From: Candidatus Melainabacteria bacterium MEL.A1
GTDB lineage: Bacteria; Cyanobacteriota; Vampirovibrionia; Gastranaerophilales; Gastranaerophilaceae
Assembly (NCBI GenBank): GCA_001765415.1
Contig: CP017245.1
Location: forward strand, 744,001-808,000
Direction: 5' to 3'
DNA length: 64,000 nucleotides
Positions 19,501 to 28,348 of the stretch are shown one piece after another. The position numbers were made by a program, and so were the translations under genes. Every line of letters starts with the position of its first letter. Positions within the stretch are counted from its first letter, which is position 1. The notes below the pieces were generated by a model. The model saw nothing but the letters and a program-made list of their open reading frames with translations, was not told the DNA's origin and did no database searches.

Positions 19501-20966
19501 ACAACACTCTTTCTCCAAACAAAATCAGAATTAACAACCTACAATATGACAGAATTATTACCTCACAAAACAACAAACCTTACGCAAAAACTCAACTTAA
19601 TGCGTCAGGCACACTTAATTTACAAAAAAATAACATAATCGGGTTCAATAATTTTAAAATAAAAACACAAAACCCGACTGATGCAAGAATTTTTAACGTA
19701 ATTTTCAGAAAACCGTTTATGAAACAAGGCGTATTTACATCAGATCTTGTTCTCAACGGAACATCTTTAAATCCTAAAATCAAGGGAAAACTTGACGTTA
19801 CAAGTATTGATATTCCATTTTTTGATTCAACAATTAGAGATGTTAACCTTGATTTCAAAAACGATAAGATTTATGCAAAAAGTAGGGGAACTGTTTTAAC
19901 CAACGACATTAACCTAAACGCCGTTATCAAAAATAAATTAATTCCACCATATATAATTGAAAACGCAACACTTAAACTTCCTGATTTGAACATCAATAAA
20001 ATTACAGATACAATGCGTGATATGGAAGCTGAATCTATTAGAAACAATACGCACACATCAACTTCAACACAAAACCAAAACCTTGATATTTCACAAATTA
20101 TTATACAAAAAGCAAATATTGAAGCTGACAAAGTAAAAATTAGAAACATTAATGCAGACAATTTCACTGCACAATTCAACTTAAACAAAAGCGGTTTGTT
20201 AGATGTAAACAATTTCAAATTCGAAATAGCACAAGGCTCTGTTTTCGGTCAATTCAAGCACAATTTAACTAACCATCACACAAACCTTGATATTACATTG
20301 GATAAAGCGAATGCTGCAATTATGTCTGAAGCATTGTTCGATTTAAAAGGTCAAGTTTATGGGAATGTAAACGGACATTTTGCTCTAAGTTGTAAAGGCG
20401 ACACACAAGATGATTGTTTCAAAACATTAGGCGGAAACGGAACTTTCAAAATCGCAGACGGAAGAATGCCAAAACTCGGTTCTCTTGAATATCTTTTAAA
20501 AGCTGGGAACTTATTAAAAGGCGGATTTACAGGGCTTTCAATAAATAGTTTAATAGACTTGGTTACTCCGCTTAAAACAGGTAATTTTGAAAGTATTTCC
20601 GGCAACTTGCATATTACAAATGGAATTGTAAATAAAGTCAATATTTATTCAAACGGAAACGAGCTGAATATGTATATGACAGGCTCTTATAACATAATTA
20701 CCTCTGTTGCAGATATGAATATATATGGAAGTTTAACAAAAAATATAACAACAGTGTTTGGCAAAATTAAAAACGCATCGCTTAATACACTGTTCAACAC
20801 AATTCCCGGTATAAATGATTCGACAGAAAAATTGTTATTACAAGAAGATATAGCCAAAATTCCTAACATCAAAAACGCAACAGATATTTATAGAATATTC
20901 TTTGTTGATATTAATGGTGATATCAACGGCGAAAATTACGTTAGAAGCTTCAAATGGGTTAAATAG
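16506..20966 (+). CDS. AsmA/TamB-like inner-membrane-anchored envelope protein
   Basis: A 1486-residue protein with one N-terminal membrane helix (about residues 5-27) followed by a very long run of short beta strands with repeated NLNLK, INLTGK and DVRGNVMV-type motifs. The C-terminal domain (ISGNLHITNGIVNKVNIYS followed by ADMNIYGSL) resembles the AsmA C-terminal region. The AsmA-like superfamily forms long hydrophobic grooves that carry phospholipids between inner and outer membranes or help outer-membrane protein insertion. This points to a two-membrane envelope. It is a single-gene unit; codon use matches its neighbours. Confidence 0.85.
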   Translation: MSRNLKVLITLFSMTALYGVYYWGIPAIIDLPNNIDLIEQAVLKKSGYKISIQNPSLKMGLIPAIKIKADDFAILNDDNSKAFDVEKPYISIRLLPLIFKEIDIHDFSAENIQTNLVFDKDNKLKLGQYVIELPKEKATLKLSHARIHLNSYEINLNDKVQTKKISMNGQYLTIDNFENNKHINFSTIAEIQTGKKKAFIKSDIDLKLPINKISNDQCDISGHIANLDLSDFSIYAKALSKNKIKALSGIINFTAQTTETLDNHKKIQTNLYIKDLGIFGKDNAKSIHHVGKIALKSNITTIKNGLQINDASISAPNISAFTTGEITKLNNKIPNLNLKVTINNSKAEDIISLLPGEPDLCPDMNLYLLKQTVFKGDVIGNLEIKGKATTPDVRGNVMVSNAYMVQPIPNTEKATIKLAFLGDKLNLDVKVPTSPTQTVWVKGPINLYTKYSELMITSTDSVDLKTAQIVLNPLHKILHFELGPVPIMDIKGKGGINLKIIGTKENPHGWGQFYFRDAIVSFLDIHNMTINNASGTLDFDNQNTLFQSKTANLNGKPISVKGTCSLLGVLNFNVVANGQDIGKLLNTIKTSPMLTDIQKLTTPIDYVRGNANASINLTGKVKDPHDIIFNKNLFAKGSIELLSDTIKLKNAPIAISQTSGTIQFNNMDANFDLKTKLNKSQIKVNGKIKDNNCDAQVVSHSFNLGDAVKTLPNNIKLPYKHDLATINTSFVGKYKGDVENIDYDNIYLKGNIYSNKGAKSAIIINDNSSFELKNSNFKLHKLQGTFKKSPYFISLNINKMFEKNRLVNGNCKIKSLDLNLINDNALQYILPPKTANTLKDIEFLNGNVDISAKIVNNNLNAFSILDNVSLLYKPKQAKLILKSGSILLRNNTLHLNKINSQLGQMPIFVNGKIANAQINPNLNLYINAKPTQEFFDQFFNYNALYPIKLKGDAILTTKVNGDLNNLNTNSTLNILENSSLYYMGASIGDTENPVKITINNTLSPNKIRINNLQYDRIITSQNNKPYAKTQLNASGTLNLQKNNIIGFNNFKIKTQNPTDARIFNVIFRKPFMKQGVFTSDLVLNGTSLNPKIKGKLDVTSIDIPFFDSTIRDVNLDFKNDKIYAKSRGTVLTNDINLNAVIKNKLIPPYIIENATLKLPDLNINKITDTMRDMEAESIRNNTHTSTSTQNQNLDISQIIIQKANIEADKVKIRNINADNFTAQFNLNKSGLLDVNNFKFEIAQGSVFGQFKHNLTNHHTNLDITLDKANAAIMSEALFDLKGQVYGNVNGHFALSCKGDTQDDCFKTLGGNGTFKIADGRMPKLGSLEYLLKAGNLLKGGFTGLSINSLIDLVTPLKTGNFESISGNLHITNGIVNKVNIYSNGNELNMYMTGSYNIITSVADMNIYGSLTKNITTVFGKIKNASLNTLFNTIPGINDSTEKLLLQEDIAKIPNIKNATDIYRIFFVDINGDINGENYVRSFKWVK

Positions 20967-20995
20967 GATAAACTCAGTTACTAAAGCAAAATAGT

Positions 20996-21029
20996 TTTTT
21001 CACTTCTCTCGTTTCACTTCTCACTTTTT
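20996..21029. repeat. Heptanucleotide tandem repeat, copy 1
   Basis: Degenerate seven-base units around TTTTCAC / TTCTCAC run up to the stop codon of yidD. The same type of array occurs near 25.6, 31.67, 32.38 and 42.8 kb. Confidence 0.55.
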
Positions 21030-21234
21030 ATGGCACTGGATCATTACCACCTTCGTGAAACGGATGGCATTTACAAATTCGTTTTATCCCCAACCAACCA
21101 CCTTTTAACACTCCATATTTTTCTATCGCTTGCCTTGTGTACTCGGAACACGTCGGATAAAAGCGACATACAGGCGGAGTATGACGAGAAATCTTTTGGT
21201 ATATTGAGATTAAAAATAAGATTATTTTTTTCAT
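21028..21234 (-). CDS. yidD: YidD membrane protein insertion efficiency factor
   Basis: A 68-residue protein with the full family pattern: an amphipathic N-terminal segment ([14 protein letters not shown]), then [42 protein letters not shown] and the terminal DPVP. The three conserved Cys residues are present. YidD assists YidC-dependent insertion. A GGGAGAGGG ribosome site precedes the ATG. It lies 80 bases downstream of flhA and may be co-transcribed with it, rather than with rnpA/yidC as in many bacteria. Confidence 0.95.
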   Translation of the reverse strand: MKKIILFLISIYQKISRHTPPVCRFYPTCSEYTRQAIEKYGVLKGGWLGIKRICKCHPFHEGGNDPVP

Positions 21235-21313
21235 AAATTAACCCTCTCCCGCATTTCTAATACTCACTTATGTTCGTATAGAATTGCTCCCTCTCACAAA
21301 GAGAGAGTGGAAA

Positions 21314-23419
21314 CTATTGTTCCATCTGATAAGATTCGCCAATTGTATCAATTGCCTCAACCTTAATATCCGTAATCAATTCTGAATAAGAAATTACAAC
21401 AATCGTCGGAATATGTCGTTCTAACAATTGATATAGTGGCAATCTAATTCTAGGAGAACACAAAATTACTGGTTGTTGACCACATGCCTGATGCGCTCTC
21501 ATCAATGTTGTAGCTGTTGTTTCAATCAATTCCTGTACCTGCATTGGATTAAGCAAGAACATTGTGCCAAGCTCGGTTCTCTGGCAACTGTCATCAAGCG
21601 TTTTTTCCCATTCAGGAGAAAGCGTCAACGCATACAAAACTTTATCATCCCCAACATTTGACAAACAAATTTGACGACCTAAAGCAGCCCTCAAACGTTC
21701 TGACAAAATATCAGGTTCTTTCGAAAATCTTGCATAATCGCAAAGTCTTTCAAACACAAAAATAATATCCTTGATAGAAACTTTTTCTCTGATAAGGTTA
21801 ACAAAGATTTTTCTCAAATCACTTGTAGAAATAATTGTCGGAACAAGGTCGTTAACAAGCGTAGGGTCTTGAGATCTAACAAGTTCCATAAGTTTAAGAA
21901 CATCAGTTTTTGTCATAACCTCATCTACGTGTTTTCTTACACATTCTTGCAAGTGTGTAACAATTACATCTGTTGAATCTACCGCCGTAACAGAACGAGC
22001 AGTTTTAGCATCTTCAGGCGAAATCCAATATGCCTGAGTTTGGTAAGTAGGGTCAATACCGATAATCGCATCTTGAGGGACATCTTTTTTCATAGCATCC
22101 CATTGATCCGCAATAACCATCAATTTACCCGGATAAACATACCCAGTAGCAACAGTATTTCCACGAATAGAAATCATATATTCATTCGCATCAAGAGCAG
22201 ATGAATCCATAATTCTTATATTTGGCAAAATGTAACCTAATTCATCAGTAACTCTCTGACGTAAAGCAGCAATTTTAGCAAGCAATTGACCTTCCTGATC
22301 AGGATCTGCAATTACAAGCAAGTTAGAGCCAACTTGCAAACTTAAAACATCAACCCCCAAACGTTCATACATTCTATTTGGGTTAACCAAATCTTGCATA
22401 TTCTGACGAACATTTTCTAATTGTCCTAACTGAGATTGAACATCTGCGTTAATCAAAGTAGAGAAACCAGCAACAAACAATCCCACCGCAAATAACGTAA
22501 ACGGTAACCAAGGTAATCCTGTCCAGTGACCAGTCAAAGCCAACAATATCAAGAAACTTGCAGCTAAGAATAAAGCGTTCGGCTTACTAACAATCTGAGA
22601 CGTAACATCTGTACCTAAAGAGTTTGCGGCAGAAGAACGTGTCATAAATACACCGGCTGCAATTGACATCAAAAGAGAAGGTAACTGAGAAGCCAAACCG
22701 TCACCAATTGTTAGGATTGTATATTTAGAAACCGCATCTGCAATAGGCATTTGGTTCATAATACAACCGATACACAAACCACCGATAATGTTAATCAAAA
22801 CAATAATAATACCAGCAATTGTATCCCCTTTTACAAACTTCATAGCACCATCCATGCTACCAAAAAGGTTTGATTCTCTCTGCAAGTCTTCACGTTTTTT
22901 AGTTGCCTCTTCCGGTGAAATCAACCCTGCATTAAAATCCGCATCAATTGTCATTTGTTTACCCGGCATCGCATCCAAAGCAAATCTGGCAGCAACTTCG
23001 GCGATACGTTCAGCACCTTTTGTAATTACCATAAACTGAACTACCGTAATAATAAGGAAGATTACCCCACCAACTATCATATTACCACCGGTTACAAACG
23101 TACCGAATGCGTGAATAACTTCACCAGCCTCTCCTTTTGACAAAATTAATCTTGTTGATGCAATTGAAAGTACAAGCCTGAACATTGTACCAATAAGAAT
23201 AATTGACGGGAAAGATGCCAATTCTAATGTTTTCTTTACATACAGAGAAATCATCAACAAAACAACACCCAACGTAATATTCAAACAGATACATATGTTA
23301 ACAATCCAGTTTGGAAGTTCGCACAGCAAAAGAACAATTAGCAATAATACAAATATTGCCATAAAAATTTCACTTAAATTTGTTCCTCCGCCCCCTTGTT
23401 GGGCTTGTTCTTGTGCCAT
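21314..23419 (-). CDS. flhA: Flagellar-type export gate protein FlhA
   Basis: FlhA forms the nonameric export gate of the flagellar type III secretion apparatus. The N-terminal about 330 residues hold roughly eight membrane helices. The FHIPEP-family signature region is FPSIILIGTMFRLVLSIAST, followed by TRLILSKGEAGEVIHAFGTFV. The about 360-residue C-terminal cytoplasmic domain binds chaperones and substrates. The length of 701 residues is standard. The ATG overlaps the fliH stop (TAATG), so the two are translationally coupled. The related virulence protein SctV is the alternative, but the fliE/fliF/fliH neighbours favour a flagellar origin. Confidence 0.93.
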   Translation of the reverse strand: MAQEQAQQGGGGTNLSEIFMAIFVLLLIVLLLCELPNWIVNICICLNITLGVVLLMISLYVKKTLELASFPSIILIGTMFRLVLSIASTRLILSKGEAGEVIHAFGTFVTGGNMIVGGVIFLIITVVQFMVITKGAERIAEVAARFALDAMPGKQMTIDADFNAGLISPEEATKKREDLQRESNLFGSMDGAMKFVKGDTIAGIIIVLINIIGGLCIGCIMNQMPIADAVSKYTILTIGDGLASQLPSLLMSIAAGVFMTRSSAANSLGTDVTSQIVSKPNALFLAASFLILLALTGHWTGLPWLPFTLFAVGLFVAGFSTLINADVQSQLGQLENVRQNMQDLVNPNRMYERLGVDVLSLQVGSNLLVIADPDQEGQLLAKIAALRQRVTDELGYILPNIRIMDSSALDANEYMISIRGNTVATGYVYPGKLMVIADQWDAMKKDVPQDAIIGIDPTYQTQAYWISPEDAKTARSVTAVDSTDVIVTHLQECVRKHVDEVMTKTDVLKLMELVRSQDPTLVNDLVPTIISTSDLRKIFVNLIREKVSIKDIIFVFERLCDYARFSKEPDILSERLRAALGRQICLSNVGDDKVLYALTLSPEWEKTLDDSCQRTELGTMFLLNPMQVQELIETTATTLMRAHQACGQQPVILCSPRIRLPLYQLLERHIPTIVVISYSELITDIKVEAIDTIGESYQMEQ

Positions 23420-24117
23420 TAAATTTCTCTTAGAGCCTCACTTATTACTGCCAATTGAGTTTCAATTGTTGCATCTATCACGCCATTATTGGTTGTAACT
23501 ACACAACCACCTTCCATAATTGTTTCATCTGGAACAACCAGAACTTTTGCATCCAGTCCCGCTTCATTCAACAATGACGGAACTTCTGATTTTAATAAAG
23601 ATACTTGTGCCGGATTTACCCTTAATGTAATTTTAGTTTCCTCTTTAGATAACGTTTTTAACAAAGCTAAAATGTTATCTAATATTGCATTCGGATCTTG
23701 TTGTAATTCTTTTTTAATAATTTTTTGAGCAATTTCAACACTTATTTCTAAAATATCAGGAGCAATATAGTCGAAAACCGCTTGTTTTGCGCCTAAAAAA
23801 GCAGTTATGGCATTTTTTACATCAAGAATATCTGCTTTTGCTTGTTCCAAACCTTCTTGATATCCTTCTTTTGCTGCTGCTTCCTTAATACTTTGTGCTT
23901 CTTCCCTTGCACGAGAAATAAGGTTTCGGTCATCAATTCTCCTGAAACCTCTGCGTCTGTCGCCTCGTCTGCGCTCCTGACGCTGCTTAAAATCTATATT
24001 ATCAAGGTTAAACAAGTCTATTTTTTCTTCTTCAACCTTAACTTCCGGTTCTTTTTCAACCGGATTTTCTACTACAATATCCTCCGCCTTTTTACCGGCA
24101 TTCTTTTTAATAATCAT
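23419..24117 (-). CDS. fliH: FliH-type stator/ATPase regulator of flagellar export
   Basis: A 232-residue protein with an acidic N-terminus, a very basic central stretch (RQERRRGDRRRGFRR), a long coiled coil (SRAREEAQSIKEAAAKEGYQ) containing the GxxxG-like pattern of FliH, and the C-terminal V-ATPase-E-like domain (ILEISVEIAQKIIKKEL, ITLRVNPAQ). FliH holds the FliI ATPase at the export gate. fliI, which usually follows, is absent here; flhA follows instead. Confidence 0.85.
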   Translation of the reverse strand: MIIKKNAGKKAEDIVVENPVEKEPEVKVEEEKIDLFNLDNIDFKQRQERRRGDRRRGFRRIDDRNLISRAREEAQSIKEAAAKEGYQEGLEQAKADILDVKNAITAFLGAKQAVFDYIAPDILEISVEIAQKIIKKELQQDPNAILDNILALLKTLSKEETKITLRVNPAQVSLLKSEVPSLLNEAGLDAKVLVVPDETIMEGGCVVTTNNGVIDATIETQLAVISEALREI

Positions 24118-24128
24118 GATTAATTATA

Positions 24129-25139
24129 TTATACACTATCTTCTAGGTGTGTGGCAATAATATTTGCAACTTTGGGCGGAATTTCGTAATATTCTCCCTC
24201 TAAAGCACTGAATACGAACTTTTTCACCTTACCACGTTCCATCCTTAATGTTTGTTCAAGTTGAGATCTATCTAAATATTGCGAAACATTTTGAATTTTT
24301 GAAATAATTGTTGAAGGTGTCAAATTTTGTCCAACAGCAGGTAGATTTGCTTTTATTTCTTGCAAACATCTCATCGCAGAATATGGATCAACCTTTGATT
24401 GCAAATCAGGCATTTCCATAAACTTGATTACAGAACCAGCATCATCAGGATTAAATTTGTTCAAAATAGTTTGAACTCTTTCCTGTTTCATTTTTTGGAA
24501 CAACATTGCCAAAGTAGCCAATTTCAACACTTTTGTATTAGCACCAAGATTTGACGGCATAGGAACAGATGCTCCGCTTTGAGCTGGAACTCCTTGTTGC
24601 ATTTGAGGACTTTGAACCTGTGCGGCTTGTTGTTGTTCTGCCTGTGCTTGTTGCATCATTGCATCAATATTTGATTGATTTTCAGCTTGCTCTTTCAAAC
24701 CTTCATCAATCAAATTTTTATCTTTTAATTCTTCAATACAATCAATCCAAGTCTTTTTAACATGGTGTTCTATCAATTGCAAACACTGATCCTGCGGTAA
24801 CCCTTGATGAAAAGCATTTTTAGCAATCTCAAAAATCGTATATGCAATTTTTTGCATAACAGGATCCCAATACTGTTGCGGAATACCCGAACGAACCAAG
24901 TCAACAGACTTGTGAAATGACCATTCAGCAATAATTTGAGTAATCATTACCGCCTGATCGAGATTAAAACCTAAAGATTCATCATCATATAAAGCCTGAC
25001 CGGCAACAGTCGCAAAATTTAACAATGTATTAGCAACATAATTCTTCTGATTGTCATTAAAATCAGGAGGAATTAGCTCCAACGCCTGTTGAGCCAAATT
25101 TTGTGCAAAACCTTTATAATCAAAACCCTGTATTGCCAT
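24129..25139 (-). CDS. FliG-position protein, highly divergent
   Basis: A 336-residue protein in the place and of the size of FliG, the rotor switch protein that links FliF to the motor. The N-terminal half is helical and not recognisably FliG. A Gln-rich linker (about residues 164-185) leads to a C-terminal half with FliG-like helices (ATLAMLFQKMKQERVQTIL, DAGSVIKFMEMPDLQSKV). I see no clear torque-helix motif. The assignment rests on gene order fliE-fliF-X-fliH and on length, so it is an inference. Confidence 0.6.
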   Translation of the reverse strand: MAIQGFDYKGFAQNLAQQALELIPPDFNDNQKNYVANTLLNFATVAGQALYDDESLGFNLDQAVMITQIIAEWSFHKSVDLVRSGIPQQYWDPVMQKIAYTIFEIAKNAFHQGLPQDQCLQLIEHHVKKTWIDCIEELKDKNLIDEGLKEQAENQSNIDAMMQQAQAEQQQAAQVQSPQMQQGVPAQSGASVPMPSNLGANTKVLKLATLAMLFQKMKQERVQTILNKFNPDDAGSVIKFMEMPDLQSKVDPYSAMRCLQEIKANLPAVGQNLTPSTIISKIQNVSQYLDRSQLEQTLRMERGKVKKFVFSALEGEYYEIPPKVANIIATHLEDSV

Positions 25140-25150
25140 TTTTTCAATAT

Positions 25151-25505
25151 AGCTTACAACCGCTTAAGATACGCTTTTAAAAACATTCAAACTATTTTAA
25201 CAAGCTTTGTAGTAGCGCTTTACATTACTCACGCACTCGAAGTATTTCTTAAAATAACTCCAAGCACTAATCAACTTGTCTTCTTCGCATCTGTTTTGCT
25301 TTATAAGCCTTCCTTTCTTTTATTATCGCTTACAACTGCTTAAAATGCGCTTTTAAAAACATTCAAACTATTTTAACAAGCTCTGTAGTACCGCTTTACA
25401 TTACTCACGCACTCGAAGTTTTTCTTAAAATAACTCCAAGCACTAACCAACTTGTCTTCTTCGCATCTGTTTTGCTTTGTAAACTTCCCTTTCCTCTGTC
25501 TTGAT
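25151..25505. repeat. Tandem duplication of a 176-base unit between fliF and the FliG-position gene
   Basis: Two copies start with GCTTACAAC (25152 and 25328) and run through about 170 bases with few differences, for example in the shared stretch TTTACATTACTCACGCACTC. Neither strand carries a long open frame across the unit. The 479-base spacer (25140-25618) holds this duplication and a heptamer array and no gene. Confidence 0.85.
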
Positions 25506-25587
25506 GGCGGAATAGGTATCCCGCCCTACTTAACTTTTTGTCTGATTAGTAAATCCGACCTACCTGGCTTGAATAACGAAATGGTAT

Positions 25588-25618
25588 ATTCACAACTCAC
25601 CATTCACTATTCACTAAT
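25588..25618. repeat. Heptanucleotide tandem repeat, copy 2
   Basis: About four degenerate units of seven bases (CACAACT, CACCATT, CACTATT, CACTAAT) end directly at the fliF stop codon. Confidence 0.65.
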
Positions 25619-27289
25619 CTACCCTTGTTCAATCCAGCTTTTAATTTTTTCACCGGCTTCTTCATCATCCGTATTTGCAAGCTCTGCTGACAAATTAGAT
25701 AATGTATCAGCTAATTGTGCTGGATTTTGTTGAGGAATTGCACCTCTTTGTTGTTGTTCAACAAGTCCTTGAGCCAATTCGGATTGTCTTTCAGTCAATT
25801 GTGCAGCTCTTTGATTAATATCTGACAATTGTTGTTCTTGTTGTGCAGTTTTTTGTCTAAGTAGTTCAACTTCTCGTCTGTTTGCTTCTTGAATTTGTTG
25901 AACTCTGTTAGAAATAGCTTTGAATACAATAATCAAACCGATTGCACTCAATGCTACCGCAAGCCACCATGGGTTACCTGTTTCATCTGGTTTTGGAAGG
26001 TTCGACGGTTTGTCACTTGCCAAATACGGATCTGTAGAATCTGAAAATGCAATAGAAACATTATCTGCACTAACTTTTGGACTTGCTGCTTTTGCTATCA
26101 ACTCTTTTAACTCTTCCAATGTTGTATTTGCCGGAAGCGCATTTTTATCCAACGTAACCGCAATTGAAATATCTTCAACAACTCCTGGTTTAATATACTC
26201 ATTTGTTTGAGTTTTTGTAACACCATATTGAGTTTCTGTTGCAGTTCTTGAATAGTTTCTGTTTTGATTTGAGTTTGCAGTACCATTAGGCAAACCATTT
26301 GGAAGATATACACTTACTGCATTCAAATTCTTATTAGAATCACTGGTTTGATCTCCCAATCCTTCTCTGAAAGACTGTTCACTTACTGAAGCTTTTCTGT
26401 TCGGATCGTAATCAATTGTGAACTTTTCAACCGGAGCTTGACGTAAGAACGTACTAACTGTCGCAACATAGTTTCCTTGACCGATTAATCTATCCAATTG
26501 TTGATTAACCTTTGTTGTCATATATTTATCATTTTCTTCCAAACGCTGTAACATCTCATCTTCTGCATCCATAATACTGTGATAAGTATTGCCATTTGTG
26601 TCAGTAATAGCAATATTTTCTGCTGTCAACCCAGTTACACTGCCCAACAAAAGATTTGTAATAGCTTTAACTTTCAATTGATCCAATTTTGTTGCATCTT
26701 TTGCTAAAGTAATCTGCACTGTTGCAGTAACAGGCTTCTGCATAGATGTAAACATTGTTTGTTCCGGAATAGAAATAAAAACAGATGCGTTATCAACACC
26801 ATCAATTCTTCTGATTAGTCTTGATAATTCACCGTTAATTGCTCTTGATAATCTGATTTTTTTATCTTCTTTAGTTGATGTAAAATCACCCTTATCAAAA
26901 ATTTCCAAGCCGACGTTTTGATCCATCAAACCGCTTTGAACAATTTGAATTAATGCTTGATCTCTATCTGTTGTATAACAAGCTTTTCTACCTGTTTTGC
27001 AATCACCTTTTTTCAAGTAAAGAATAGATTTTGTACCATCAAGTCGTCTACTAACAACAATATCGTATTTGGCAAGAAGTGCCTGAATTTCAATAGCTTT
27101 TCCGGCATTGTCAGTTGTTAACAAATCAACATTTTCTTTTAACGGTTCACCGGTAATCTCAGTTCCGTTTGCAGACTTTTTAGAGCCACCAATAATACTA
27201 ACGGTTACAATCAATGCCAAAAACAGCACCACTGCGCCAATAATCCCATATAATAAAGGTTTATTCTCTAATAGTTCTTTAAAATCCAT
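25619..27289 (-). CDS. fliF: Flagellar MS-ring protein FliF
   Basis: FliF builds the MS ring in the inner membrane. The 556-residue protein has an N-terminal membrane helix (about residues 12-34), ring-building motifs (ALLAKYDIVVSRR, LSRAINGELSRLIRRIDGVD, ASVFISIPEQ), a C-terminal membrane helix (WWLAVALSAIGLIIVFKAI), a Gln-rich cytoplasmic tail, and a final EKIKSWIEQG that corresponds to the FliG-binding segment. All of these match FliF in order and size. The retention of the FliG-binding tail supports a FliG partner nearby. Confidence 0.92.
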   Translation of the reverse strand: MDFKELLENKPLLYGIIGAVVLFLALIVTVSIIGGSKKSANGTEITGEPLKENVDLLTTDNAGKAIEIQALLAKYDIVVSRRLDGTKSILYLKKGDCKTGRKACYTTDRDQALIQIVQSGLMDQNVGLEIFDKGDFTSTKEDKKIRLSRAINGELSRLIRRIDGVDNASVFISIPEQTMFTSMQKPVTATVQITLAKDATKLDQLKVKAITNLLLGSVTGLTAENIAITDTNGNTYHSIMDAEDEMLQRLEENDKYMTTKVNQQLDRLIGQGNYVATVSTFLRQAPVEKFTIDYDPNRKASVSEQSFREGLGDQTSDSNKNLNAVSVYLPNGLPNGTANSNQNRNYSRTATETQYGVTKTQTNEYIKPGVVEDISIAVTLDKNALPANTTLEELKELIAKAASPKVSADNVSIAFSDSTDPYLASDKPSNLPKPDETGNPWWLAVALSAIGLIIVFKAISNRVQQIQEANRREVELLRQKTAQQEQQLSDINQRAAQLTERQSELAQGLVEQQQRGAIPQQNPAQLADTLSNLSAELANTDDEEAGEKIKSWIEQG

Positions 27290-27376
27290 CTTCTGCCCTC
27301 TTTGTAACCGCCTGCAATTGTTTTTAAATACAAGCTTTTCCCAAGTCTGTTAAATTATTCCTAATCTAAAGTTATT

Positions 27377-27715
27377 CTACACCTGAATTTGCATAACTTT
27401 ATCATACGCTTGAATGACTTTTCCGGTAAGTTGAGTTGCAACGTTAATACTAATTTCTGATTTTGCCATTGCAGTCATAACATCGTGAATATCAACATTT
27501 TTACTACCTGACATCACATCTTTTAACAAATCATCCGGAGCATTCAACTCTGTATTCAAGTTTTCAACCAAACCAGACATAACCTGTTTAAAATCCGGAG
27601 AGGCTTGATTTTCAACTCTCGTCATTCTAGCAGAAGGCATATCAGAAAACCCTGTGTCAAGTTTTGTGTGCTGTATTCTTCCTGCCAAATCGTATTGTGG
27701 ATAAAAACTGCTCAT
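27377..27715 (-). CDS. fliE: Flagellar hook-basal body protein FliE
   Basis: FliE joins the MS ring to the proximal rod and is the first exported rod component. The 112-residue protein has a non-conserved N-terminus and the diagnostic C-terminus: VDIHDVMTAMAKSEISINVA, then TGKVIQAYDKVMQIQV. It is the first gene of the minus-strand fliE-fliF-(fliG)-fliH-flhA block. Confidence 0.88.
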   Translation of the reverse strand: MSSFYPQYDLAGRIQHTKLDTGFSDMPSARMTRVENQASPDFKQVMSGLVENLNTELNAPDDLLKDVMSGSKNVDIHDVMTAMAKSEISINVATQLTGKVIQAYDKVMQIQV

Positions 27716-27881
27716 ATATGCCTACCTTTCTACATTTATAATAGCGTATATTTTCTTAAATTTATATAGCAGGCAAACAAAAATCATCCAAATTCAGTAG
27801 AAAAAACACTAAATTTCAATCCTTTTTACTACCTGACTTTGCATGATTTTAATGATTTTATAAAAAAAAGCAAGTTTTAAT

Positions 27882-28328
27882 CTAAGCTTCTTCAAGCTCA
27901 CGTCGAATATCATCAACTGTTACATGAACAATCGGAGAATTTGCATCTTTACGCAAAACAACATTTTTTATACCAGACTGAACAATAAACCTCTTACATA
28001 AAATACAAATAAAATTATGTCCCCAAATATACATTGTAGATCCTTTACATCTATCCTGACCGGCTTGAATAATAGCATTTTGCTCAGCATGAATTGAACG
28101 ACAAGTTTCATATCTCGTTCCTGATTGAATATTATTTTTTATACGATAACATTCTCCTCTCTCATAACAAGATTCAACTTTAGAAGGCGTTCCGTTATAT
28201 CCTGTTGCCTTAATCTTTTTATCTTCACCAACAATAACTGCTCCAACTTGCGCCCTCAAGCAATTTGAACGACTTGCACAAGTTTTTGCTAAATCTAAAA
28301 AATAGTCTTCCCAAGACTTTATTTCCAT
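27882..28328 (-). CDS. dCMP/cytidine deaminase family protein (ComEB-like)
   Basis: A zinc deaminase of the dCMP deaminase family, which makes dUMP for thymidylate synthesis. The zinc ligand and proton shuttle are in SIHAEQNAI, and the two Cys ligands are in FICILCKRFI, where the usual Pro-Cys is Ile-Cys. The additional RSNCLRAQVGAVIV and GYNGTPS motifs match the family. The ATG at 28328 is chosen because GGAGGAA lies six bases upstream; a GTG five codons earlier is possible. It follows the purH-like gene by about 20 bases, so the two form a nucleotide-metabolism operon. Confidence 0.88.
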   Translation of the reverse strand: MEIKSWEDYFLDLAKTCASRSNCLRAQVGAVIVGEDKKIKATGYNGTPSKVESCYERGECYRIKNNIQSGTRYETCRSIHAEQNAIIQAGQDRCKGSTMYIWGHNFICILCKRFIVQSGIKNVVLRKDANSPIVHVTVDDIRRELEEA

Positions 28329-28348
28329 AAAAATTTCCTCCACAACAA

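Noticed and set aside
21314-23419. Virulence-type SctV instead of FlhA
   Set aside because: The neighbours encode FliE-, FliF- and FliH-type proteins of flagellar form, and no injectisome-specific genes are adjacent.
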